Origin: Nocardioides alpinus
Lineage (GTDB): Bacteria > Actinomycetota > Actinomycetes > Propionibacteriales > Nocardioidaceae
Assembly: GCF_900112035.1 (NCBI RefSeq)
Contig: NZ_FOKC01000001.1
Location: forward strand, 992,001-1,056,000
Length of the DNA stretch: 64,000 bases
Reading direction: 5' to 3'
The translations under genes were made by a program, and so were the position numbers. Under the pieces are notes generated by a model that did not search any database, had not been told where the DNA came from, and was given only the letters and a program-made list of their open reading frames with translations. The stretch's first letter is position 1. Each line of letters opens with the position of its first letter. Positions 51,197-59,401 of this stretch are shown piece after piece.

Positions 51197-51853
51197 ATGA
51201 ACACCAAGCTCCGCACCCGCACCCTGGGCCTCGCCGCCCTCGCGCTGACCGCGTCCATGAGCCTGGCTGCCTGTGGCAGCGAGAGCGACACCGACTCGGC
51301 GGCCGAGCCCACCACGTCGGAGACGCCGATGGAGTCCGAGGCCCCGGCCGAGGAGCCCATGGAGTCCGAGACCCCCGCCGCTGACGGCCCGTTCGGCCCC
51401 GGCTGCGCCGGTGTCCCCACCGAGGGCGAGGGCTCCGTCGAGGGCATGCTCGACGACCCGGTCGCTACCGCTGCGTCGAACAACCCGCTGCTCAAGACGC
51501 TCGTCGCCGCCGTGACCGAGGCCGGTCTCGTCGACACGCTCAACTCCGCCGACGCCCTGACCGTCTTCGCCCCGACCGACGACGCGTTCGCGAAGATCGC
51601 GAAGAAGGACCTCAACGCGCTCCTCGCCGACAAGGAGATGCTCACCACGGTGCTGACCCACCACGTGGTGGCCGGCAAGCTGTCCCCCGAGGACGTTGCT
51701 GGTGAGCACGAGACCCTGGCCGGCGACACGCTGACCGTCGAGGGCTCTGGCGAGGACTTCACCATCGGCGACGCCGCCGTCGTCTGTGGCAACGTCTCGA
51801 CGGCGAACGCCACCGTCTACGTGGTCGACTCGGTGCTGATGCCGGAGATGTGA
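51197..51853 (+). CDS. Fasciclin-domain lipoprotein (MPT83/MPT70-like)
   Basis: A 218-residue lipoprotein: signal ending in the lipobox LAAC (Cys26), an acidic Pro/Glu/Ser linker with repeated MESE and TSET motifs (about residues 28-65), then one fasciclin (FAS1) domain. FAS1 hallmarks are FAPTDDAFAKI, LTHHVVAGKLSPEDV and the end segment NATVYVVDSVLMPEM; a Cys pair (GCAGVP and VVCGNV) matches the disulfide in mycobacterial MPT70/83. AAAGG 8 bases upstream. A SigK-type promoter upstream and sigK 50 bases downstream match the mycobacterial SigK regulon. Confidence 0.93.
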   Translation: MNTKLRTRTLGLAALALTASMSLAACGSESDTDSAAEPTTSETPMESEAPAEEPMESETPAADGPFGPGCAGVPTEGEGSVEGMLDDPVATAASNNPLLKTLVAAVTEAGLVDTLNSADALTVFAPTDDAFAKIAKKDLNALLADKEMLTTVLTHHVVAGKLSPEDVAGEHETLAGDTLTVEGSGEDFTIGDAAVVCGNVSTANATVYVVDSVLMPEM

Positions 51854-51905
51854 TTCGTCTCCTGACGACTCACAATCCGAGCAACACTGCGCAAGGATGG
51901 CTGAC

Positions 51906-52511
51906 GTGAATCACGTGAGGCCCGTACCGGACGGGACGCCCCAGGGCGTCCCGTCCGGGGGCGACGCACCACAGCTGTCCGACCTGCTCCACCGGGCCGG
52001 ACGTGGCGACGAGGCGGCTTTCGCCGCGTTCTACGACGCCACGTCCGCCCGGGCGTACGGCCTCGCACTCCGGGTCGTCCGCAACCCGGCGCACGCCGAA
52101 GAGGTGGCCCAGGAGGCCTACCTCGACGCCTGGCGCTCCAGCGCACGCTACGACGTGGCACGAGGGAGCGCGGCCGGTTGGCTGCTCACCATCGTCCACC
52201 GCAAGGCCGTCGACCGGGTCCGCTCGGTCGAGGCAGCCACCACCCGTGACGAGACCTGGAACCGCCAGACGGCCCCGGTCGACCACGACCAGACCTCCGA
52301 GGCCGCCCACGCCTCGCTCGACGCCGCACGCGTCCGCAGCGCGGTCGCCACCCTGACCGACGTGCAACGCCAGGCGGTCGAGCTCACCTACTTCGGCGGC
52401 TACACGCACACCGAGGTCGCCACACTGCTCGACGTTCCGTTGGGAACCGCAAAGACACGAATACGCGACGGACTGATCCGCCTGCGAGACCTGATGGGAG
52501 TTGGCTCATGA
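51906..52511 (+). CDS. sigK: ECF sigma factor SigK
   Basis: A 201-residue extracytoplasmic sigma factor. Region 2: LHRAGRGDEAAFAAFYDATSARAYGLALRVVRNPAHAEEVAQEAYLDAW in its usual pieces, with the -10-reading AEEVAQEAYLDAWR; region 4: LTDVQRQAVELTYFGGYTHTEVATLLDVPLGTAKTRIRDGL, giving the -35-reading helix. It is followed by anti-sigma RskA with a 4-base overlap. GTG at 51906 has AAGGA 8 bases upstream, whereas an ATG at 51897 overlaps that site, so 51906 is preferred. It likely recognises CCATCC-N15-CCGAAC; none is seen in the 50 bases before its own start, so it may be co-transcribed with the fasciclin gene. Confidence 0.92.
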   Translation: MNHVRPVPDGTPQGVPSGGDAPQLSDLLHRAGRGDEAAFAAFYDATSARAYGLALRVVRNPAHAEEVAQEAYLDAWRSSARYDVARGSAAGWLLTIVHRKAVDRVRSVEAATTRDETWNRQTAPVDHDQTSEAAHASLDAARVRSAVATLTDVQRQAVELTYFGGYTHTEVATLLDVPLGTAKTRIRDGLIRLRDLMGVGS

Positions 52512-53245
52512 GCGACGTGCACAAGCTCACGGGCGCCTATGCCCTGGACGCCCTCGACGACATCGAGCGGGCCCGGTTCGAGCAGCACCTCGCCGAGTGC
52601 GAGGACTGCCGGGCAGAGGTCGCCGAGATGCGCGAGACCGCAGCGCTGCTGGCCGAGACCTCCGCCGTCACGCCCCCGGACTCGCTGCGCAGCTCCGTGC
52701 TGGCCGGCATCTCCCAGGTCCGTCCCCTTCCTCCCGAGGTCCCCCGCACGACCACCCCGATCGACATCCGGTCCGCACAGCCCGCCGGGCGGCGAGGTTG
52801 GATGCCCTTTCTGGTCGCGGCGGCCCTCGCGCTCTTCGTCGGGATCGGTGCGACGGTGACCCAGCCGTGGCAGTCCGACGAGGTGCCCCAGCTGACCGCT
52901 GCCGAGCAGGTCATCGAGGCGCCCGACGCCCAGGAGGTCTTCGTGGACCTGGGCGAGGCCGGTCGCGCCACCGTGGTCCGCTCCAAGGACAAGGACCGCG
53001 CGGTGATCACGACCGAGGACATGGTCGCCGCCCCCGCCGGCAAGGTCTACGAGCTCTGGCTGATGTCGCCCGAGGGTGTCTTCACCTCCGCCGGGCTGAT
53101 GCCGGACGCCGCCGACCAGACCCTGGTCCTCGAGGGCTCGGCCGCCACGGCGTCCGCGGTCGGGATCACCGTCGAGCCCGACGGCGGGTCCGAGAAGCCC
53201 ACCACCGAGCCGATCGCCCTCTTCGACCTGACCGAGGCGACGTGA
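52508..53245 (+). CDS. rskA: Anti-sigma-K factor RskA
   Basis: A 245-residue single-pass membrane anti-sigma factor. The cytoplasmic anti-sigma domain has the zinc-type motif H27-x3-C31-x2-C34 (HLAECEDC); a transmembrane helix covers about residues 97-116; the outer domain (about 120-245) is the RskA C-terminal fold with VYELWLMSPEGVFTSAGLM. RskA of mycobacteria holds SigK inactive until regulated proteolysis. ATGA overlap with sigK and GTGA overlap with the next gene tie the whole operon together. Confidence 0.92.
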   Translation: MSDVHKLTGAYALDALDDIERARFEQHLAECEDCRAEVAEMRETAALLAETSAVTPPDSLRSSVLAGISQVRPLPPEVPRTTTPIDIRSAQPAGRRGWMPFLVAAALALFVGIGATVTQPWQSDEVPQLTAAEQVIEAPDAQEVFVDLGEAGRATVVRSKDKDRAVITTEDMVAAPAGKVYELWLMSPEGVFTSAGLMPDAADQTLVLEGSAATASAVGITVEPDGGSEKPTTEPIALFDLTEAT

Positions 53246-55278
53246 ATGCGGACGCGCAGCGCCGTGTGGCGGTCGTCGGGTCCGGAGTAGCCGGGCTGAC
53301 GGCTGCCTGGGTTGCCTCGCGCACCGCCCACGTCACGCTCTACGAGGCCGACGACCGCCTCGGCGGGCACGCCGACACCCATCGCGTGCCGACGCCCGAC
53401 GGCGAGCTCGCCATCGACACGGGCTTCATCGTCCACAATCGCAAGACCTACCCCACGCTGCTCCGGCTCTTCGCCGAGCTGGGCATCGAGACCCAGCCCT
53501 CGGAGATGTCGCTCTCGGTCAGCGATGCCGGCACCGGTGTCGAGTACGCCGGTGCGCTGGGCGCGCGCGGTCTCTTCGCCCAGCGCTCGTCCCTCCGCTC
53601 GCTCGACCACTGGCGGATGCTCCTCGAGATCCCGCGGTTCCACCGCCGCGCCCGCGCCGTCCTCGCGACCGACCCGTCGACGACCGGCCACGACGACCAG
53701 ACGCTGCGTGACTTCCTCGCCGAATCCGACTTCTCGGCCGGCTTCGTCCGCCACTTCATGGAGCCCCTCGTCGCGGCCGTCTGGTCGTGCGACCCGGCGA
53801 CGTCGCTCGACTACCCCGCCCGCTACCTCTTCACCTTCCTCGAGCACCACGGCATGCTCGGCGTCTTCGGCTCGCCCGAGTGGCGCACGGTCACCGGCGG
53901 CTCCGGGACCTACGTCGCCGCCGTCGGTGCGGCCATCCCCGACGTACGCCTCGAGACCAAGGTGACCTCGGTCCGTGAGCTCCCCGACGGGGTCGAGGTC
54001 ACCGACGGCAGCGGCACCACCACGACCTTCGACGCGATCGTCATCGCCACGCACCCCTCGCACGCGCTCGGCATGCTCGAGGCGCCGAGCGACCTGCAGC
54101 GCGAGGTCCTGTCCGCCCTGCCCTACAGCAGCAACCCGGCGCTCCTGCACACCGATGTCTCGCTGCTCCCCGACGCCGTCGGCGCGCGCGCGTCCTGGAA
54201 CTTCCACCGCCCCCGGAGTGCGCCTGCGAGCTCCGGGGCCCAGGAGGGGGCCGTCACGGTCACCTACGACCTCACCCGGCTCCAGCGCCTCCCCACCGAC
54301 ACCCACTACCTCGTCACCCTCGGCGGCGAGGACCTGGTGGACCCTGCCCTCGTCATCGACCGGATGGAGTACGAGCACCCGCTCTACACCCCCGAGTCGG
54401 TGGCCGCCTCGCGACGGCTCCCGGAGATCAACACCGACCGGATCGCCTTCGCCGGCGCCTACCACGGCTGGGGATTCCACGAGGACGGCGCGCGCTCGGG
54501 CCTCGTCGCGGCGACCCACCTCGACCTGCCGTGGACCCGCACGACGCACGCGGTCCCGCAGACCGGGCGCTTCACGACGACCGTCCGGCACACCCGACGT
54601 ACGCCGTTCACCCGCACCTTCGAGCACTCCTCCACCATGTGGCTGGTCGACCTCGACGCGCTGCCGGACCACGGCACCCTGGCCCGCTTCGAGGCCCGCG
54701 ACCACCTCGGGTCCCCCGAGCGCACGCTGCGCCACAACGTCGAGGCGTTCCTCGCCGACCACGGCGTCACCCTCGGCGAGAGCGACCGCCCCGGCACGAT
54801 CCTGATGGCCGCCCAGCCGCGCTCGCTGGGCTACGCCTTCAACCCGATCAGCGTGTTCTGGTGCTTCGACGACCACGGCCGCCAGGCGGGCGTCGTCGTC
54901 GAGGTGCACAACACCTACGGCGACCGGCACGCCTACCTCGTCCACCCGGACGAGCAGGGCCGGGCCCGGACCGACAAGGCGATGTACGTCTCCCCGTTCC
55001 ACGGGGTCGACGGGACCTACGACATCGCCGTGCCGATCCCCACGGACCGCCTGCACGTCGCCGTGACGCTCCGCGGGCACGACGCCGGTGCGACCGACGG
55101 GGCGTCCGCCCCCTTCAGCGCGAGCCTCACCGGCACCCGCAGCGACCTCTCCGTCCGCAGGACCCTCGGCGCCGCCCTGCGCGGCAGCCTGCAGATCCGG
55201 GCACACGGCATCTGGCTGTGGGCCCGCCGCCTGCCGATCCGACAGCGACCCCGCCACCGCCAGGAGGGCGTGCAATGA
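53242..55278 (+). CDS. FAD-dependent oxidoreductase fused to DUF1365
   Basis: A 678-residue single reading frame. Residues about 1-430 are an FAD/NAD(P)-binding amine-oxidase-type enzyme with VAVVGSGVAGLTAAWV, YEADDRLGGHADTHR and, at the end, FAGAYHGWGFHEDGARSGL; from about 460 a DUF1365 domain starts (MWLVDLDALPDHGTLARFEARDH) and ends with the NRSLGYAFNPISVFWCF-like core and YVSPFHGVDGTYDI. In mycobacteria these are two separate genes (Rv0449c and Rv0448c). No stop or plausible restart separates them here. GTGA start overlapping rskA. Probably acts on unsaturated acyl chains with the methyltransferases. Confidence 0.88.
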   Translation: MNADAQRRVAVVGSGVAGLTAAWVASRTAHVTLYEADDRLGGHADTHRVPTPDGELAIDTGFIVHNRKTYPTLLRLFAELGIETQPSEMSLSVSDAGTGVEYAGALGARGLFAQRSSLRSLDHWRMLLEIPRFHRRARAVLATDPSTTGHDDQTLRDFLAESDFSAGFVRHFMEPLVAAVWSCDPATSLDYPARYLFTFLEHHGMLGVFGSPEWRTVTGGSGTYVAAVGAAIPDVRLETKVTSVRELPDGVEVTDGSGTTTTFDAIVIATHPSHALGMLEAPSDLQREVLSALPYSSNPALLHTDVSLLPDAVGARASWNFHRPRSAPASSGAQEGAVTVTYDLTRLQRLPTDTHYLVTLGGEDLVDPALVIDRMEYEHPLYTPESVAASRRLPEINTDRIAFAGAYHGWGFHEDGARSGLVAATHLDLPWTRTTHAVPQTGRFTTTVRHTRRTPFTRTFEHSSTMWLVDLDALPDHGTLARFEARDHLGSPERTLRHNVEAFLADHGVTLGESDRPGTILMAAQPRSLGYAFNPISVFWCFDDHGRQAGVVVEVHNTYGDRHAYLVHPDEQGRARTDKAMYVSPFHGVDGTYDIAVPIPTDRLHVAVTLRGHDAGATDGASAPFSASLTGTRSDLSVRRTLGAALRGSLQIRAHGIWLWARRLPIRQRPRHRQEGVQ

Positions 55279-56660
55279 CACTCGAGAAGAACCGCCCCGA
55301 CGACCAGGCCCTCGCGCAGGGCACCGGGCGCCGCACCGAGCAGGCGAGCCAGAGCATGCCCGGCCTGGAGCCGCTGGTCCGCAGCCCCCGCACCGTGGTG
55401 TCCGCTGCCGTGGCCAAGCGCCTCTTCCGTGCCGCCGTCGGCCGCCTCGCCGTGACCGTCGTCGAGGAGCCCACCGGCCGTCGCCTGGGCCAGGGCGGGC
55501 CGATCATGCGCCTGCACCGCCCCGACGAGTTCTACGCCCGTCTCGGCCGCGACGGTCTCATCGGCTTCGGTGAGAGCTACCTGACCGGCGCGTGGGACAC
55601 CGACGACCTCGCCGGCTTCCTCACCGTGCCCGCCGCCCGGATCGCCACCCTGATCCCGGACTCGCTGCAGCGGATGCGCGCCTTCGTGACGCCCCGCCTG
55701 CCGCACCACCAGCGGAGCACCGAGGCCAACAGCCAGGCCAACATCTCGCACCACTACGACCTGTCCAACGAGCTGTTCGCGCTCTTCCTCGACGAGACGC
55801 TGAGCTATTCGTCCGCGCTCTTCGACACGTCCTCCACCTCCGCCCCGAAGGGCCCCGGCTCCGTCGGCGACCACCTGGTGTCCACCCCGCCGGAGCCCAC
55901 CGACCACCCCGACGCCCTCCTGCACGACGAGGACTTCGCCGAGGCCCAGGGCCGCAAGATCGAGCGCCTGCTCGACGAGGCCGGCGTCACCGCCGGCAGC
56001 CGCGTGCTCGAGATCGGCACGGGCTGGGGCGAGCTCGCGATCCGCGCGGCCCGCCGGGGCGCCACCGTGCACTCGATCACCCTCTCCGTCGAGCAGCTCG
56101 AGCTGGCCGAGGACCGCATCGCCGCCGCCGGGTTCGCCGACCGGGTCGAGGTCGAGCTGATGGACTACCGCGCCCTCGGCGCGACCGGACGGACCTACGA
56201 CGCGGTCGTGTCGGTCGAGATGATCGAGGCGGTGGGCCACGAGTTCTGGGGCACCTACTTCCAGACCATCGACCAGGTGCTGGCCCATGGCGGCAAGGTC
56301 GCCATCCAGGCCATCACGATGCCCCACGACCGGATGCTCGCCACCCGCGGCGGCCACACGTGGATCAACAAGTGGATCTTCCCCGGCGGCTTCCTGCCCA
56401 GCGTCGAGGTCATCGACGAGGTCACGCGCGGCGAGACCGACCTGCGGCTGGTCGGGCAGCTCGAGATGGGCAGCCACTACGCCGAGACGCTGCGTCGCTG
56501 GGACCGTCGGTTCCTCGCCCAGCGCGACGCGGTGCTGGCTCTCGGCTTCGACGACATGTTCATGCGGGTGTGGCACTTCTACCTCGCCTACTCGCAGGCC
56601 GGGTTCGCCAGCGGCTACATCAACGTCTCGCAGCTCACCTTCACCCGGGAGACCCCGTGA
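55275..56660 (+). CDS. ufaA1: Cyclopropane-fatty-acid synthase-like methyltransferase (UfaA1 type)
   Basis: A 461-residue SAM-dependent enzyme acting on double bonds of phospholipid acyl chains. ISHHYDLSNELFALFLDETLSYSSALF is the family start motif; SAM loop VLEIGTGWGELAIRAARRG near residue 244; SVEMIEAVGHEFWGTYF and WINKWIFPGGFLPS follow. Phe stands where E. coli CFA has the active-site-neighbouring Cys354 in the IFPxGxLPS motif. A loop of about 40 residues (about 195-235) is inserted after the first motif. Coupled by ATGA and followed by a second paralogue. Confidence 0.92.
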   Translation: MTLEKNRPDDQALAQGTGRRTEQASQSMPGLEPLVRSPRTVVSAAVAKRLFRAAVGRLAVTVVEEPTGRRLGQGGPIMRLHRPDEFYARLGRDGLIGFGESYLTGAWDTDDLAGFLTVPAARIATLIPDSLQRMRAFVTPRLPHHQRSTEANSQANISHHYDLSNELFALFLDETLSYSSALFDTSSTSAPKGPGSVGDHLVSTPPEPTDHPDALLHDEDFAEAQGRKIERLLDEAGVTAGSRVLEIGTGWGELAIRAARRGATVHSITLSVEQLELAEDRIAAAGFADRVEVELMDYRALGATGRTYDAVVSVEMIEAVGHEFWGTYFQTIDQVLAHGGKVAIQAITMPHDRMLATRGGHTWINKWIFPGGFLPSVEVIDEVTRGETDLRLVGQLEMGSHYAETLRRWDRRFLAQRDAVLALGFDDMFMRVWHFYLAYSQAGFASGYINVSQLTFTRETP

Positions 56661-57976
56661 CCCAGACCGCACCACGCTCCACCGCGACCCTCTCGACCGC
56701 AGGCGTCGCCGACCGCCTCGCCGAGGCGGTCCGGCCGTTCATCGGCGGCGACCTCCCGGTGCGCCTCGAGGCGTGGGACGGCTCGGTCGCCGGTCCCCAG
56801 GGTGCCCCGGTCGTGGTGCTGCGCTCGCCCGACGCGCTGCGGCGCCTGCTCTGGCACCCGGGCGAGCTCGGGGCCGCGCAGGCCTACGTCACCGGTGAGC
56901 TCGACGTCCCCGAGCAGGACGGCTGGGACCTGGAGTCCGCGCTGTCGCACGCCTTTGCGGTGGGCGCCGAGCGCGGCCTGTCCGGCGTACGCCTCTCGCC
57001 CCGCGCGCTGGTCGACGCGATCCGCACCGCCTCCGGCCTCGGCGCGCTGGGCCGACCGCCGGCCGCACCCGCCTCGCAGGCGCGGATCAAGGGGCGCCTG
57101 CACAGCCTGGCGCGCGACCGGTCGTCGATCAGCCACCACTACGACCTCTCCAACGAGTTCTACTCCCTGATCCTCGAGCCGCAGATGGCCTACAGCTGCG
57201 GCTACCACGCGACGCCGGAGACGTCCCTCGAGGACGCCCAGCGCGCCAAGCTCGACCTCGTCTGCACCAAGCTCGGCCTCGAGGCAAGCATGAAGATGCT
57301 CGACGTCGGCTGCGGTTGGGGCTCGCTCTCGCTGCACGCCGCGGAGCACTTCGGTGCGCAGGTCACCGGCGTCACCATCGCCGCGGAGCAGAAGAAGTTC
57401 ATCGACGCCCGGATCGCCGAGCGCGGGCTGGAGGACCGGGTCGAGATCCGGCTCCAGGACTACCGCGAGGTCCCCGAGCGCGACCACTTCGACGCCGTCG
57501 GCTCGCTCGAGATGGGCGAGCACGTCGGCGCCACCAACTACCCGACCTACGTCGAGGTGCTCCGCCGCGCGGCGCGGCCCGGTGGCCGGGTGCTCGTCCA
57601 GCAGATGTCGCGCCAGGGCGCCGGTGGCGGCAAGCACCCCGGTGGCGGACCGTTCATCGAGTCGTTCATCGCCCCCGACATGACCATGCGGCCGGTCGGC
57701 GAGACCGTCGACCTGATCGAGGCCGGCGGGCTCGAGGTCCGCGACGTCCACGCGATGCGCGAGCACTACGTCCTGACCGTCGCCGGCTGGATCGAGCGAT
57801 TCGAGGCCAACCTGCCGCGGCTGACCGAGCTGGTCGGCGAGGAGGTCGTCCGCGTGTGGCGCCTCTACCTCGTCGGCGGCGCGCTCGCCTTCCGCGACGG
57901 CCGCATGGGCGTCGACCAGATCCTCAGCGTCCGCCCGGGCGCCCCGCACACCCTCCCGGCCGTCCGCACGTGGTGA
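56657..57976 (+). CDS. Second cyclopropane-fatty-acid synthase-like methyltransferase
   Basis: A 439-residue paralogue of the preceding enzyme. SISHHYDLSNEFYSLILEPQMAYSCGY, SAM loop MLDVGCGWGSLSLHAAEHFG (near residue 215), GSLEMGEHVGATNYPTYVEVL, and FIESFIAPDMTMRPVGETV, which lacks the IFPGGxLPS form of CFA proper. The N-terminal 100 residues carry LRRLLWHPGELGAAQAYVTGELDV, a lipid-binding helical region of the family. The divergent C-terminal motif suggests it methylates or modifies rather than cyclopropanates; unproven. GTGA overlap with the gene before and the gene after. Confidence 0.9.
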   Translation: MTQTAPRSTATLSTAGVADRLAEAVRPFIGGDLPVRLEAWDGSVAGPQGAPVVVLRSPDALRRLLWHPGELGAAQAYVTGELDVPEQDGWDLESALSHAFAVGAERGLSGVRLSPRALVDAIRTASGLGALGRPPAAPASQARIKGRLHSLARDRSSISHHYDLSNEFYSLILEPQMAYSCGYHATPETSLEDAQRAKLDLVCTKLGLEASMKMLDVGCGWGSLSLHAAEHFGAQVTGVTIAAEQKKFIDARIAERGLEDRVEIRLQDYREVPERDHFDAVGSLEMGEHVGATNYPTYVEVLRRAARPGGRVLVQQMSRQGAGGGKHPGGGPFIESFIAPDMTMRPVGETVDLIEAGGLEVRDVHAMREHYVLTVAGWIERFEANLPRLTELVGEEVVRVWRLYLVGGALAFRDGRMGVDQILSVRPGAPHTLPAVRTW

Positions 57977-58746
57977 CCCAGGCCCTGGTCGCCCTCCTGA
58001 CGGCCCTGGTCGTCATGGGGGTCACCGCGGCCGTCAGCAAGCGCGTCGACCGGGTCGCGGTCGTCGACATCGCGTGGGGGTCGGTCTTCGTGGCCATCGC
58101 GCTCGTCCTGGCGATCGTGTGGCCGGACGAGCACTCGTGGCTGCTCGCCGTCCTGGTCACCCTCTGGGGCGGCCGCCTCGCCTGGCACATCGCCAGGCGC
58201 TCGAAGGGCCACGGCGAGGACCCCCGCTACGAGGAGATGCTCGGCGGTCCCGGCTGGCACGCGGGCGCAGCCACGGTCCTCCTCCGGGTGTTCGGCACCC
58301 AGGCCCTGGTCGCGTGGATCATCTCGTTCCCGCTCGTCGTGGCAGCGGCGTACGACGTCCGCTGGTGGCCGCTCGTGTGGGTCGGCGTGGCCGTGTGGGT
58401 CGTCGGGGTGTTCTTCGAGGTCGTCGGCGACGCCCAGCTGGCGGCGTACCGCTCCCGTCCCCGCGACCAGCGCCCGCCCGTGCTCGACACGGGCCTGTGG
58501 GGCTGGACCCGCCACCCCAACTACTTCGGGGACGCCTGCGTGTGGTGGGGCCTGTGGCTCGCCGGCGCCCTGTCGCTCGGCTGGCTCCCCGGGCTGCTGA
58601 CCGTGTTCGCACCCGCCGCGATGACCTACTTCATCCGCAACGTGACCGGTGCCAAGCTGCTCGAGAAGACGATGTCGCAGCGGGCCGGGTGGGACGAGTA
58701 CGCCGCCCGCGTGCCGCTGTTCGTGCCGCGGCCGCCGCGCCGCTGA
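57973..58746 (+). CDS. DUF1295 membrane protein (steroid 5-alpha-reductase-like)
   Basis: A 257-residue integral membrane protein with six or seven hydrophobic segments. LDTGLWGWTRHPNYFGDACVWWGLWL is the DUF1295/ICMT-like signature, which in 5-alpha-reductase-type enzymes binds NADPH; a final EYAARVPLFVPRPPRR is basic. The homologue Rv0446c sits beside ufaA1 and sigK in Mycobacterium tuberculosis. It would act on the acyl chains modified by the preceding enzymes. Last gene of the operon beginning at sigK. Confidence 0.9.
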   Translation: MTQALVALLTALVVMGVTAAVSKRVDRVAVVDIAWGSVFVAIALVLAIVWPDEHSWLLAVLVTLWGGRLAWHIARRSKGHGEDPRYEEMLGGPGWHAGAATVLLRVFGTQALVAWIISFPLVVAAAYDVRWWPLVWVGVAVWVVGVFFEVVGDAQLAAYRSRPRDQRPPVLDTGLWGWTRHPNYFGDACVWWGLWLAGALSLGWLPGLLTVFAPAAMTYFIRNVTGAKLLEKTMSQRAGWDEYAARVPLFVPRPPRR

Positions 58747-58815
58747 CCCGACCGCGTCCCCTTTCACCCGGCGGGTGGGTGGGCGCGTCGCGAGGACCTG
58801 GGGTAGAAAGCGGAC

Positions 58816-59367
58816 GTGTCCGGACCCGATCCCCTCGATGACGCCGTCGAGCGCATGCTCGCCGGTGACGAGGGGGCGTTCCGGACCGTCTACCGCGCCG
58901 TCCAGCCGCCGCTGCTGCGCTACCTGACCGTCCTGGTCGGCCCGGCCGACGCCGAGGACGTGGCGAGCGAGGCGTGGTCGCAGGCGTTCCGGGACCTCGA
59001 CCGGTTCACCGGGGACGCCGACGGCTTCCGCGGCTGGGTCACCACCATCGGTCGCAACCGGGCCTTCGACCACCTCCGGCGGGCGAGCCGACGGCCCGTG
59101 AGCGACCAGACGCTCGAGGACCTCGTCGACCTGCCGGACGACGCCGACGTGGAGCTCGACACGCTCGGCAGGGTGAACTCCCAGGCGGTGCTGCGACTGA
59201 TCGGGGAGCTCCCCCGCGACCAGGCGGAGGCGATCATGCTGCGCACCGTGCTCGGCTTCGACGGCCCGACCTCCGCCAGGATCCTGGGCAAGCGCCCCGG
59301 GGCCGTACGAGCCGCTGCCCACCGTGGACTGAAGCAGCTCGCGAAAAGAATTTCCGAGGAGCCGTAA
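58816..59367 (+). CDS. ECF-type RNA polymerase sigma factor
   Basis: A 183-residue ECF sigma factor distinct from SigK. Region 2 has MLAGDEGAFRTVYRAVQPPLLRYLTVLVG, GPADAEDVASEAWSQAFRDL; region 4 has VLRLIGELPRDQAEAIMLRTVLGFDGPTSARILGKRPGAVRAAAHRGL, where the recognition helix is R-P-G-A-V-R. The GTG start has no clear ribosome site; TAGAAA lies 6 bases before it. The following gene encodes a membrane protein with a threonine-lysine-proline tail, probably its partner. Confidence 0.9.
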   Translation: MSGPDPLDDAVERMLAGDEGAFRTVYRAVQPPLLRYLTVLVGPADAEDVASEAWSQAFRDLDRFTGDADGFRGWVTTIGRNRAFDHLRRASRRPVSDQTLEDLVDLPDDADVELDTLGRVNSQAVLRLIGELPRDQAEAIMLRTVLGFDGPTSARILGKRPGAVRAAAHRGLKQLAKRISEEP

Positions 59368-59401
59368 CACCTCACCCCCGCCCGGCGCTGTAGGCAGTGA
59401 G

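Noticed and set aside
53047..55281. Long open frame antisense to the FAD-DUF1365 gene
   Set aside because: Shadow of the true frame; no domain visible.
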